From assembly GCF_045032955.1 (NCBI RefSeq), contig NZ_JBJFZU010000006.1:62001-126000 (forward strand): 64,000 nucleotides of DNA, given 5' to 3'. Shown here piece after piece: positions 24,182 through 32,232 of the stretch. Positions within the stretch are counted from its first letter, which is position 1. Each line of letters opens with the position of its first letter. Source of the stretch: Ornithinicoccus sp045032955. GTDB lineage: Bacteria > Actinomycetota > Actinomycetes > Actinomycetales > Dermatophilaceae. A program made the position numbers and the translations under genes. The notes beneath the pieces were generated by a model, which was given only the letters and a program-made list of their open reading frames with translations, was not told where the DNA came from and did not search any database.

Positions 24182-24187
24182 AGTGTC
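24182..24187 (-). promoter_or_regulatory. -10 box of recO-uppS, leaderless
   Basis: GACACT on the minus strand, within TGGGACACTGG, 6 nt before the recO ATG. The same TGGGACACTGG string precedes hemW, dusB and lepA. Confidence 0.5.
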
Positions 24188-24289
24188 CCACCTCGCACCC
24201 ACGACGCACCGGCCACCACACCGGTCATCGCACCGGCCGGCCAGCCCGATCGGCGACCCTCCACCCTGTCGTATGTCGTACACCTGTTC

Positions 24290-24295
24290 TATGCT
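24290..24295 (+). promoter_or_regulatory. -10 box of AlkB-like gene, leaderless
   Basis: TATGCT, 6 nt before ATG 24302. The flanking DNA (24269-24283) is unusually T-rich for this genome and has two TCGTA repeats. Confidence 0.5.
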
Positions 24296-24301
24296 CTCAC
24301 C

Positions 24302-24937
24302 ATGATGCTCCAGGGATCGCTGCTCGACCAGGTCGACGAGGTGGGGTTGCGCGCGCTCGGGGACGCGGTGCACCGCACCGGGCTCGACCACGGCGCCTGG
24401 GTCGACCTGCGCCCCGGTTGGGTCACCGGCTCGGACCAGCTCTTCTCCCGGCTGGCGCTGGGCGGACCGGCCGGCGTCGCGTGGCGCGGCGAGGAACGGC
24501 AGATGTGGGACCGGCAGGTGACCACGCCTCGGCTGCTGCGCTTCTACCGCGAGGGGGAACGGCTGCCCGACCCGGTGCTCGAGCAGGCGCGCCTCGACCT
24601 CGGTCGTCGGTATGCCGACGAGCTCGGCGAGCCCTTCACCACCGCGGGCATGTGCCTCTACCGGGACGGCCGCGACAGCGTCGCCTGGCACGGGGACCGG
24701 GTCGGGCGCAGCAGCACGCGCGACACCCTGGTCGCGATCGTCTCGCTGGGCGCGCCCCGGGCACTGCTGCTGCGGCCCCGTGGTGGCGGCAGCAGCCGGC
24801 GGTTCGTGCTGGGCCACGGTGACCTGCTGGTGATGGGCGGCTCCTGCCAGCGCACCTGGGACCACTGCGTGCCCAAGACGTCCTCGCCCGTCGGGCCCCG
24901 GATCAGCATCCAGTTCCGACCCCGGGGCGTGCGCTGA
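24302..24937 (+). CDS. AlkB-like Fe(II)/2-oxoglutarate dioxygenase
   Basis: 211 residues. Iron ligands appear as H130-G-D132 (SVAWHGDRVG), with the distal His likely in WDHCVP, and the 2OG-binding arginines in RISIQFRPR. AlkB relatives demethylate 1-methyladenine and 3-methylcytosine in nucleic acids, so alkylation repair is the family inference; other substrates are possible. First of two leaderless plus-strand genes inside the era-recO accessory block. Confidence 0.88.
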   Translation: MMLQGSLLDQVDEVGLRALGDAVHRTGLDHGAWVDLRPGWVTGSDQLFSRLALGGPAGVAWRGEERQMWDRQVTTPRLLRFYREGERLPDPVLEQARLDLGRRYADELGEPFTTAGMCLYRDGRDSVAWHGDRVGRSSTRDTLVAIVSLGAPRALLLRPRGGGSSRRFVLGHGDLLVMGGSCQRTWDHCVPKTSSPVGPRISIQFRPRGVR

Positions 24938-24948
24938 GGGCCGCGCAC

Positions 24949-24954
24949 TACAGT
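24949..24954 (+). promoter_or_regulatory. -10 box of VOC gene, leaderless
   Basis: TACAGT, 7 nt before GTG 24962. This spacing decides the start. Confidence 0.45.
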
Positions 24955-24961
24955 GGCGCCC

Positions 24962-25636
24962 GTGCTGCACCCCTCCGACGACGCCGCCCTCGACCATCTC
25001 GTGCTGGCCGTCCCCGCCCTGGACGCCGCCATCGACGACCTAGCCCGGCGGACGGGCGTGCGACCGGTCCCAGGTGGCGCGCACCCGGGTCGAGGCACCC
25101 GCAACGCGCTGCTGGGGCTGCGCTGGCACGGCAGCACCCGGTGCTACCTGGAGCTGCTCGGACCCGACCCGGACCAGCCGGCGGTGGCCCCTGAGGACAC
25201 CATGCTGGGGCTGGGGCACCTCGGCGCCGACTTCGCGCCACGGCTGCACGGCTGGGCGGTGCGCCCCGCCGACCTCGCCGGGAGCCTCGACCGGGCGGCC
25301 GCCGCCGGAGTGCAGGCGGGGCGTCCGTTCGCCGCCTCCCGCGTCACCCCGGCCGGGACGCCGCTCGCCTGGGAGATGGCGGTCCCGGACCCGCTGGGTC
25401 TCGGCGGGCTGCAGCCGTTCCTGGTCGACTGGCGCGGTGGCGCCCATCCCGGTGACGACCCGATGCCGGTGCTGGACCTGATCGGGCTGGACCTGGAGCA
25501 CCCGGAGCCCGGGACCGCCGAGCGGGTGCTGGGTGTCCTGGGCGTGCGCGCCCGCGTCGACCTCGGCCCGGAACCGCAGCTGGTCGCGACCCTGGGCACC
25601 CCCGACGGCGAGGTCCGGCTCGGCGCACCGGGCTGA
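24962..25636 (+). CDS. VOC (glyoxalase-like) family protein
   Basis: 224 residues. N-terminal LDHLVLAVPALDAAIDDLARRTG and GTRNALLGLRWHGSTRCYLELLGP match the vicinal-oxygen-chelate/glyoxalase-like fold, with a second module after about residue 150. Metal ligands would be the early His and the Glu of YLELLG. Substrate unknown. GTG 24962 is chosen from the -10 spacing; no ribosome site. Confidence 0.8.
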   Translation: MLHPSDDAALDHLVLAVPALDAAIDDLARRTGVRPVPGGAHPGRGTRNALLGLRWHGSTRCYLELLGPDPDQPAVAPEDTMLGLGHLGADFAPRLHGWAVRPADLAGSLDRAAAAGVQAGRPFAASRVTPAGTPLAWEMAVPDPLGLGGLQPFLVDWRGGAHPGDDPMPVLDLIGLDLEHPEPGTAERVLGVLGVRARVDLGPEPQLVATLGTPDGEVRLGAPG

Positions 25637-25667
25637 GCCGGGCTGCACGGCATACCTCTGCGGCGGC

Positions 25668-26195
25668 CTAGGTCCGCGGCGCGTCCCAGCGTCCGGCCAG
25701 ATAGGTCTCGTCGGCGCCCGAGACCGCGTTGACATGTCCGACCGCGGTCCCGTCTGCGGGGTCGAACCGCCACACCGGCAGGTGCAGCAGCTCCAGGCGG
25801 CGCACCTCGTGCCTCGGCTTGCGGAGGAGGTAGCTGCGGTTGATCTGCGTCTGCTGCACGTCGGCGACCAGTTCCAGGGCGCGCTCGCGTCCTACCGTCG
25901 CCGGATGCACGACCCCGTCCTCGACCACCTGGGTGTGCGGCACCGTCGCCAGGAGCCCGCGGTACTGCGAGACCGCATCCACGAAGATCACGGTGGGGCG
26001 CACCGCCGTGCGGAACGGCGGTCGGTCCGCCAGCACGTCGGACCAGGCGATCCACAGCGGGTGCAGCACCAGCTCGCCGACGGCCCGCCCGGCGGGGCCC
26101 CGGCGCGGCCGACGCGGCATCCGGGACCGGGCCTGCTCCTGGGTGAGCAGACGGTCCCCGATGACGGTGAGGTCAGCGGGTCGGACCGGCGGCAC
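25668..26195 (-). CDS. Protein of unknown function coupled to Na+/solute symporter
   Basis: 175 residues; I do not recognise the family. It has no clear signal or membrane span. Notable segments: AVGELVLHPLWIAWSDVLADRPPF, TVIFVDAVSQYRGLL, VVHPATVGRERALELV, and a C-terminal RRLELLHLPVWRFDPADGTAVGHVNAVSG. GTG 26195 lies inside the symporter gene (23-bp overlap), so the two are coupled. It could be an accessory or substrate-handling protein for the transporter, but that is inference from position only. Confidence 0.6.
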   Translation of the reverse strand: MPPVRPADLTVIGDRLLTQEQARSRMPRRPRRGPAGRAVGELVLHPLWIAWSDVLADRPPFRTAVRPTVIFVDAVSQYRGLLATVPHTQVVEDGVVHPATVGRERALELVADVQQTQINRSYLLRKPRHEVRRLELLHLPVWRFDPADGTAVGHVNAVSGADETYLAGRWDAPRT

Positions 26196-27639
26196 CGACC
26201 GACTCCTCCTCGACCGCGTGGTAGTGGTCGACCAGCTCGCGCTGCCTCGACGTCGTGGGGCCGGTCAGCAGGCTGACCACGACGATGAGCAGCAGGCTGA
26301 CGGGCGCGGCGATGATCGGCTCGGCGTTCGTCGGCAACCAGCCGCCGACGATGAGCACGACGAAGATCACGGCACCGCCGACCATCCCGGACAGGGCCCC
26401 GGCGGTGGTGGCGCCGCGCCACCAGAGACCCAGCACCATCGGGAAGCCGAAGCTGGAGAGCAGGAAGCCGCCCACCCAGCCGACCATGACCGCGATCAGC
26501 TGGGGCGGGTCGAGGGCGAAGTAGATGCCGATCGCGCTGGCCAGGACCATGACCACCAGACCTAGCCCGGTGACGACCCGCTCCTTCGCGTGCGGACGCA
26601 GGTGGCCCTTGTAGATGTCGTGGGCGACGCCGGCGGAGACCGCCAGCAGCATGGCGTCGGCCGAGGACATGATCGCCGCGAGCAACCCGGCCAGGACCAG
26701 ACCGCCCAGCAGGGCGGGCAGGTACTGCTCGATGACCACGACGAGGACCAGGTCGGCGTTGTCCAACGAGTCCACGACGTCCATCGAGGTCCCGGCCATC
26801 GCGATCACCGCGCCGCTGAGGAAGAGCACCAGGTAGAGCACCGCGCCCCACATCGAGGATCGGCGGGCGACGAAGACGCTACGGGACGCGAAGTTCCGCA
26901 TGACCACTGATGGCGAGATGATGCCGAACCACAGGAACGCCACGAACAACCCGAAGTAGGACATCCACGGCTGGGTGACCTGGCCGAACTCGGGGCTGAC
27001 GGCCAGTGCGTCGTCCAGGACGTTTCCGAGCCCTCCGTGCGCGATCAGGATCGTGCCGGCCAGGAGGACCATGCCGACGATCATGATCCCGCCCTGGATG
27101 AGGTCGGTGTAGGTGATCGCCCACATCCCGCCCAGTGCTGCGTACAGGGTGAAACCCAGACCCAGGACGATCACCGCGACCGGGTAGTCGATGCCCAGCA
27201 CGTAGGAACCGATCAGCCCGGAGGCGGTCAGCTGGGGGACCATGTAGAACGTCATCGCGAGCACGACGATCACCGCGGCCACCAGCTGGACGCTGGTGCC
27301 GAACCGCTGCCGGAAGAAGTCCGGCATGGTCTTCACCCCGGCCTTGCGCAGCTGTCCGGCCACGAGCAAGATCGCGAACGGCAGGATCGCGACGGCGCCG
27401 AAGGCATACGTGAAGAAGTACGGCAGGCCCAGCTCGACCCCGGACCCGACCGCTCCCATCAGCGAGCTGGAGCTGGCCACCGCGGCGAAGACCGCGAAGG
27501 CACCGACGAAGGTGTTGATGCTGTGGCCCGCGGTGTAGTACTCCGACGCGGAACTGCGCGCGCGCCGGTAGAAGTAGACCCCGACGCCGGTGACGACGAC
27601 CAGGTAGATGCCCAGGATGACGCTCTCGGTGACCCTCAT
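26173..27639 (-). CDS. Sodium:solute symporter (SSS family)
   Basis: 488 residues with about 13 hydrophobic helices. SSS signatures: SASEYYTAGHSINTFVGAFA at the N-terminus, YAALGGMWAITYTDLIQGG, and SSADAMLLAVSAGVAHDIYK near helix 9. Couples Na+ entry to import of a small solute; acetate/monocarboxylate- or proline-type permeases are the closest in pattern, and the substrate is unresolved. The ATG overlaps the upstream small membrane gene by 4 nt. Confidence 0.9.
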   Translation of the reverse strand: MRVTESVILGIYLVVVTGVGVYFYRRARSSASEYYTAGHSINTFVGAFAVFAAVASSSSLMGAVGSGVELGLPYFFTYAFGAVAILPFAILLVAGQLRKAGVKTMPDFFRQRFGTSVQLVAAVIVVLAMTFYMVPQLTASGLIGSYVLGIDYPVAVIVLGLGFTLYAALGGMWAITYTDLIQGGIMIVGMVLLAGTILIAHGGLGNVLDDALAVSPEFGQVTQPWMSYFGLFVAFLWFGIISPSVVMRNFASRSVFVARRSSMWGAVLYLVLFLSGAVIAMAGTSMDVVDSLDNADLVLVVVIEQYLPALLGGLVLAGLLAAIMSSADAMLLAVSAGVAHDIYKGHLRPHAKERVVTGLGLVVMVLASAIGIYFALDPPQLIAVMVGWVGGFLLSSFGFPMVLGLWWRGATTAGALSGMVGGAVIFVVLIVGGWLPTNAEPIIAAPVSLLLIVVVSLLTGPTTSRQRELVDHYHAVEEESVGAAGPTR

Positions 27640-27905
27640 CGTGCTGCCTTCCCTGCGCGGTCGAGACGTTCGGTCCACCAGCAGTAGACGAACCCGATGA
27701 CCACCCAGGCGATGATGCCGACGAGCATCAGCCAGGTGACCAGGGAGACACCGGCGATCTCGGTGTCCGTCGGCCACCAGGCGAACACCAGGGCGGAGTA
27801 GGCCAGCAGCACGGCGGTGAGCACCAGACCGGGCTCCTGGTGCGGCGGACGTCGGGTGGGCGCGGTCCCGGCCCGTGGTCGGGCAGGCGGGTCGTGGTCA
27901 CTCAT
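27636..27905 (-). CDS. Small two-helix membrane protein, symporter partner
   Basis: 89 residues. A Pro/Arg-rich N-terminus is followed by two transmembrane helices (LVLTAVLLAYSALVFAWW and TWLMLVGIIAWVVIGFVYCWW) and a short basic tail. Small two-helix subunits (DUF485, DUF4212 or DUF3311-type) are commonly encoded just before SSS symporters; I cannot assign the exact family. Stop/start overlap (ATGA) with the symporter supports a joint complex. Confidence 0.7.
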   Translation of the reverse strand: MSDHDPPARPRAGTAPTRRPPHQEPGLVLTAVLLAYSALVFAWWPTDTEIAGVSLVTWLMLVGIIAWVVIGFVYCWWTERLDRAGKAAR

Positions 27906-27997
27906 CGAAGCTCCGTCGTCGAGATGGAGGGGCAGGTGAGCGTCCACTCCACCACAGCGGGCGGCCCTGACCAAAGGCCGAGCCTCGCGACTCCGGG

Positions 27998-30529
27998 TCA
28001 GAGAGCGGCGTCGGTCGGCAGCTGGGGCAGCAGGTCCCGGACCGCGGCGGCGTCCCGGGCCACCACGGCACCGGCAGCCAGGTCCTGCAGGTCCCGCAGC
28101 GAGGCCGCCCGTAGCCGCGCCTTGACCGTCGGGATGACACTCGGGGCCACGCTGAGCTCGCGCACCCCCAGCCCGACCAGCAGGCCTGCCGTCGCCGGGT
28201 CGCCGGCCATCTCACCGCAGAGGCTGACGACCACCCCCTCCGGGGCCCGGTCGCAGATCAGCCGGATCAGCTGCAGCACCGCCGGGTCCAGGGGGTCGGA
28301 CCAGGTCGCCACCCTCGGGTTGCCGCGTTCCGCGGCGAGCGTGTACTGGCTGAGGTCGTTGCTGCCGATGGAGATCAGGTCGAGGCCACGGGCCAGCCGG
28401 GCCAGCCGCACGGCGACCGCGGGCACCTCGACCATGATCCCGACACCCAGCTGGTCCGGCAGCCGGCTCAGGCCGATCCGGCGGGCCGCCTCCAGCAACC
28501 GCGCGCGGGCCCAGTCCACGTCGTCCATGGAGGTCACCATCGGGAAGAGGATGTTCACCCGGTGGGTGCGCGCCACCTCGCAGATCGCCTGCATCTGGTC
28601 CAGCAGCAGGGTCGGGTCCTCGCGGAAGGCACGCAGCCCGCGCACCCCCAGGAAGGGGTTCTCCTCGGCCTCGACGGGGATGAACTCCAACGGCTTGTCC
28701 CCGCCGACGTCCCAGGTGCGGATGGTCACCGGCTGCGGGTCGAAGGCCTGCGCCATCGCGGCATACACCTCGACCTGCTGCTCCACCGTGGGCGCCCGGT
28801 GCCACTGCGCGAAGACGGCCTCGGTCCGCACCAGCCCGGACCCCTCGGCGCCCAACCCGGCACCCAGCCGGGCCACCGCCAGCGAGGACACGTTCGCCTT
28901 CACGGTGATCCGGGCCCCGTCCCGGGTGACCACCGGCAGGTGGGTGTCGGCGAGGGCGTGGTCCCGCTCGTCCCGCCGCCGGGCCAGCATCTCGTCGAAG
29001 GCGGCCTGGACCTCCCCGGGAGGGTCCACCTCGAGCCGGCCGGTGCGGGCGTCGAAGGCCAGCAGCGTCCCGGCCGGGACCCGGGCGCGCTCCCCCGCAC
29101 CGGTGAGCACGGGCACCCCCCGGGCCCGGGCGATCAGCACGCCGTGACCCAGGGCGCCCCCACGCCGGGTGACCACGCCGGCGATCGCGCCCGCGTCCAG
29201 GGAGATCGCCAGGGCCGGGTCCAGCTCGTCGACCACCAGGATCCCGTCTCCGAGCGCCTCCGGCTCCGCCACGTCCAGCAGCACCCGCATCACCCGCTCG
29301 CCGACGCTGCGCACGTCCTGGGCGCGGGCCTGCAGGTAGGGGTCGGTCAGTGCCTCGAACCGGCCGGCGACCTCCGCCACCGCGTCCTGCCAGGCCTGCG
29401 CGGCGCTGGCACCCGCGTCGATGCGGGCTGCGACGCCGCCGAGCAGCTCGGGGTCGCGCAGCAGCGCGGTATGGGCGTCGAAGACCTCGGCGTGCCCCTG
29501 ACCGAGGTGACGCCGGGCGCGGGTGGCGAGCTCGGTGAGGCGTGCCAGCGCCTCCGCGACCGCCCCGTCCAGGCGGTCCTGCTCCTCCCCCGGTGCACGG
29601 GCCACCAGGTCGTCCGGCTCGGGCATCGTGTGGTCCAGCACCGCCTGTCCGATGGCGGCCTCGAGCCCTGACCCGGCCACACCCGGTTCGTCGGAGACCG
29701 CCGGAGCGGGCTCGTCCACGTCGGCGAGCGGCTCGGCGGGTCCCGGGGCGTCACCGAAGGCCGTCGCCGCCAGCGCCTCGACGTCGGCCAGCACCGAGGT
29801 GGCCTGCGGCCCCGTCGCCTCCACCCGTAGCACGTGCCCGTGCAGGGCGCCGAGGGTCGCGACCGCGGACATGCTCATCGCCTCGACCGGGCCGGTTCCT
29901 CCGGTGAGGTTGCGCACCCGCACACGGGTCTCTGGTGCCACCGCGGCGACCGTGGTGACGAGCCGGGCGGCCGGTCGGGCGTGCAGCCCGTGGTCACCGA
30001 GCACGGAGACCTCCACCTGCTCCCAGGCACCGGCGTCCTCGGGCGAGGCGATGTCCGCGTCCGGCTGCGGTGCCGTCGAGGGCGCGGGGTCCGCCACCTC
30101 CGGCCCGGTGCCACCGGTGCCCAGCTGGGTGGCCTTGGCCTCGGCGCCGCGGACGGCCTCGAGGGCACAGGCCTCCAGGTCCGCGCCGGTGCCGGCCGCG
30201 ACGGTGGCGGCGACCAGGCCCTCCACCAGGGGTGCCGGGCTGAGCCTGACCCGGGAGGCCACCTCCGGGTCCATGAACTCCAGCGCCATCTCCGCCGACA
30301 GGACGGCGCTGCCCAGGTCGAGCAGGACCAGTACCCCCGACCCCTGCGACGCCTCGTCGGCGCGCTGGATGGCCTCGGCGATGGCGCTGGCGTCGGTCCC
30401 CGTGGTCTCCTCGTCCAGCCCGGCGGCGATCTCGACCGGGGCGGCGTCTCCCGGGCGCATCTCCGCCGCCAGGGCCACGGCCGCCCGGGCCAGGGCACGG
30501 CTGTGCGAGACGACGACCAGCCCGACCAT
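27998..30529 (-). CDS. dhaM: DhaM: EIIA-HPr-Enzyme I fusion, phosphoryl donor of dihydroxyacetone kinase
   Basis: 843 residues in three modules. EIIA(DhaM) occupies about 1-130 with the phospho-His in VVVSHSRALA. HPr follows at about 165-250 with GDHGLHARPAARLV. A full-length Enzyme I follows, with the swivel His in GGALGHGVLIARARGVP and a PEP-binding barrel containing RTEAVFAQW, GIMVEVPAVAVRLA, ISIGSNDLSQYT and the catalytic SLCGEMAGD. E. coli DhaM keeps only the N-terminal EI part; here EI is complete, so PEP can be used directly without a separate PtsI. ATG 30529 fits the family start MVGLVVVSHS; GTG 30535, abutting the dhaL stop, is possible. Confidence 0.94.
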   Translation of the reverse strand: MVGLVVVSHSRALARAAVALAAEMRPGDAAPVEIAAGLDEETTGTDASAIAEAIQRADEASQGSGVLVLLDLGSAVLSAEMALEFMDPEVASRVRLSPAPLVEGLVAATVAAGTGADLEACALEAVRGAEAKATQLGTGGTGPEVADPAPSTAPQPDADIASPEDAGAWEQVEVSVLGDHGLHARPAARLVTTVAAVAPETRVRVRNLTGGTGPVEAMSMSAVATLGALHGHVLRVEATGPQATSVLADVEALAATAFGDAPGPAEPLADVDEPAPAVSDEPGVAGSGLEAAIGQAVLDHTMPEPDDLVARAPGEEQDRLDGAVAEALARLTELATRARRHLGQGHAEVFDAHTALLRDPELLGGVAARIDAGASAAQAWQDAVAEVAGRFEALTDPYLQARAQDVRSVGERVMRVLLDVAEPEALGDGILVVDELDPALAISLDAGAIAGVVTRRGGALGHGVLIARARGVPVLTGAGERARVPAGTLLAFDARTGRLEVDPPGEVQAAFDEMLARRRDERDHALADTHLPVVTRDGARITVKANVSSLAVARLGAGLGAEGSGLVRTEAVFAQWHRAPTVEQQVEVYAAMAQAFDPQPVTIRTWDVGGDKPLEFIPVEAEENPFLGVRGLRAFREDPTLLLDQMQAICEVARTHRVNILFPMVTSMDDVDWARARLLEAARRIGLSRLPDQLGVGIMVEVPAVAVRLARLARGLDLISIGSNDLSQYTLAAERGNPRVATWSDPLDPAVLQLIRLICDRAPEGVVVSLCGEMAGDPATAGLLVGLGVRELSVAPSVIPTVKARLRAASLRDLQDLAAGAVVARDAAAVRDLLPQLPTDAAL

Positions 30530-30535
30530 CGTCAC

Positions 30536-31162
30536 TCAGCCCAGGGTTCTGGCGGCGGCCTCGAGCAGCATCGTGGCGCTGGTCGCCCCCGGGTCGAGGT
30601 GGCCCGCGCTGCGCTCGCCCAGGTAGGAGGCCCGGCCCTTGCGGGCGATCATCGCCTCGGTGGCGTCCCGCCCCTCGGCGGCGGCCCGGGCCGCGTCCTG
30701 CAGGCACTCTGCCAGCCCGGCACCCTCGGCGGCGCTCCGGTCGAAGGCCTCCAGCGCGGGGGCGAACGCGTCGTACATCGTCTTGTCCCCCGCCTCCGCC
30801 TTGCCGCGGGCGACGATCCCCTCGACCCCTGCCCGCAGGGCCTGGCCGAACTCGCGGGCACCGACGTCCTCGGTGGCGGCGAGCGGTGCCGCGAGGCGGA
30901 GGAAGAACGTGCCGTACAGCGGGCCCGAGGCACCGCCGACGGTGCTGACCAGGGTCATCCCCACCTTCTTGAGATAGGCGTCGACGCTGCCGAAGTCCTG
31001 CTGCTGCGCGAGCTCCGCGCAGGCCTTCAGGCCCCGGCTGACGTTGCTGCCGTGGTCGGCGTCGCCGATGGGTCTGTCGAGATCGGTGAGGTGGTCGCTC
31101 TGCTCGGTCACGGTCGCGGAGCAGTCCGCGATCCAGGCCTGGAAGGCGTTCAGGTCAGCCAT
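30536..31162 (-). CDS. dhaL: Dihydroxyacetone kinase subunit DhaL
   Basis: 208-residue ADP-binding subunit. The Mg-ADP site is IGDADHGSNVSRG, and STVGGASGPLYGTFFLRLA and LDPGATSATML complete the family pattern. DhaL-bound ADP is rephosphorylated by DhaM and passes phosphate to dihydroxyacetone held by DhaK. 4 bp after dhaK and directly abutting dhaM. Confidence 0.96.
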   Translation of the reverse strand: MADLNAFQAWIADCSATVTEQSDHLTDLDRPIGDADHGSNVSRGLKACAELAQQQDFGSVDAYLKKVGMTLVSTVGGASGPLYGTFFLRLAAPLAATEDVGAREFGQALRAGVEGIVARGKAEAGDKTMYDAFAPALEAFDRSAAEGAGLAECLQDAARAAAEGRDATEAMIARKGRASYLGERSAGHLDPGATSATMLLEAAARTLG

Positions 31163-31166
31163 GTGC

Positions 31167-32168
31167 TCATCCTCCCCAGCGCAGGCCGGGCGTGTCCACA
31201 GGAGCGTCCCACAGGTCGACCATGTCGTCGTCCACCCGCAGCAACGTCACCGAGCATCCCGCCATGTCCAGGGAGGTGATGTAGTTGCCCACCAACGACC
31301 GGGACACGGTGATCCCCGCCTCGTCCAGCAGACGGTGCACCTCGTTGAACATCAGGTACAGCTCCAGCAGCGGTGTGCCTCCCATCCCGTTGACGAAGGC
31401 CAGCACCCGTTCCCCGCGACCGACGCCGAGGTCCTCCAGGACCGGCTCGACCAGCCGGGCCGCGATGTCGCGGGCCGGGGCGATCTTCTCGGTGGAGCGT
31501 CCCGGCTCGCCGTGGATGCCGATGCCGACCTCCATCTCGTCGTCGGCCAGCTCGAAGGTCGGTCGACCCGCGGCCGGGACGGTGCAGGAGGTGAGGGCGA
31601 TGCCCATCGAGCGCCCCTGGTCGTCGACCCGGCGGGCCAGCTCCGCGCACTCCGCGAGCGGGCGTCCCTGCTCTGCGGCGGCGCCCACGATCTTCTCCAG
31701 CAGCACCGTCACCCCGACGCCGCGACGTCCCGCGGTGAACAGGCTGTCCTGGACCGCCACGTCGTCGTCGGTCACCACCGACTCCACGGAGATGCCCTGC
31801 TCCGCGGCCAGCTCGGCGGCCATCTCGAAGTTCATCACGTCGCCGGTGTAGTTCTTCACGATGTGCAGCACGCCGGCGCCGCCGTCCACGGCGGTGGTGG
31901 CCGCCAGGATCTGGTCGGGGACGGGTGAGGTGAACACCTCACCCGCGCAGGCGGCGTCCAGCATGCCGCGACCGACGAAACCGCCGTGCAGCGGCTCATG
32001 ACCGGAGCCGCCGCCGGAGACGAGGCCCACCTTGCCGGGCACGGCGCCCCCGGACCGCAGCACGAGACGGTGGTCGAGGTCGACGCGCAGCTGCGTGGGA
32101 TGCGCCGCGGCCATCCCCGCCAACGCCTCGACGACCACGTCCGCGGGGTCGTTGAGAAGTTTCTTCAT
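31167..32168 (-). CDS. dhaK: Dihydroxyacetone kinase subunit DhaK
   Basis: 333 residues. Binds dihydroxyacetone covalently through the His in VGIGIHGEPGRS. Other signatures: GLVSGGGSGHEPLHGGFVG and LHIVKNYTGDVMNFEMA. Product is dihydroxyacetone phosphate for glycolysis. First gene of dhaKLM; CACAGT (32175-32180) is 6 nt before the ATG, so probably leaderless. No DhaS/DhaR regulator is adjacent. Confidence 0.97.
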   Translation of the reverse strand: MKKLLNDPADVVVEALAGMAAAHPTQLRVDLDHRLVLRSGGAVPGKVGLVSGGGSGHEPLHGGFVGRGMLDAACAGEVFTSPVPDQILAATTAVDGGAGVLHIVKNYTGDVMNFEMAAELAAEQGISVESVVTDDDVAVQDSLFTAGRRGVGVTVLLEKIVGAAAEQGRPLAECAELARRVDDQGRSMGIALTSCTVPAAGRPTFELADDEMEVGIGIHGEPGRSTEKIAPARDIAARLVEPVLEDLGVGRGERVLAFVNGMGGTPLLELYLMFNEVHRLLDEAGITVSRSLVGNYITSLDMAGCSVTLLRVDDDMVDLWDAPVDTPGLRWGG

Positions 32169-32174
32169 GGCCCC

Positions 32175-32180
32175 ACTGTG
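32175..32180 (-). promoter_or_regulatory. -10 box of dhaKLM, leaderless
   Basis: CACAGT on the minus strand, 6 nt before the dhaK ATG. The flanking GTGGCACAGT is also found before the DUF2277 gene. Confidence 0.45.
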
Positions 32181-32232
32181 CCACGTCCGGCGCGGCCGTG
32201 CCGGTCCTGCGGGGACGGGCCCGGACGGGCGC

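Noticed and set aside
27906..27997. Terminator hairpin between the symporter operon and dhaM
   Set aside because: CTGACC/GGTCAG arms pair over a loop of about 20 nt with poor inner pairing; too weak to call.
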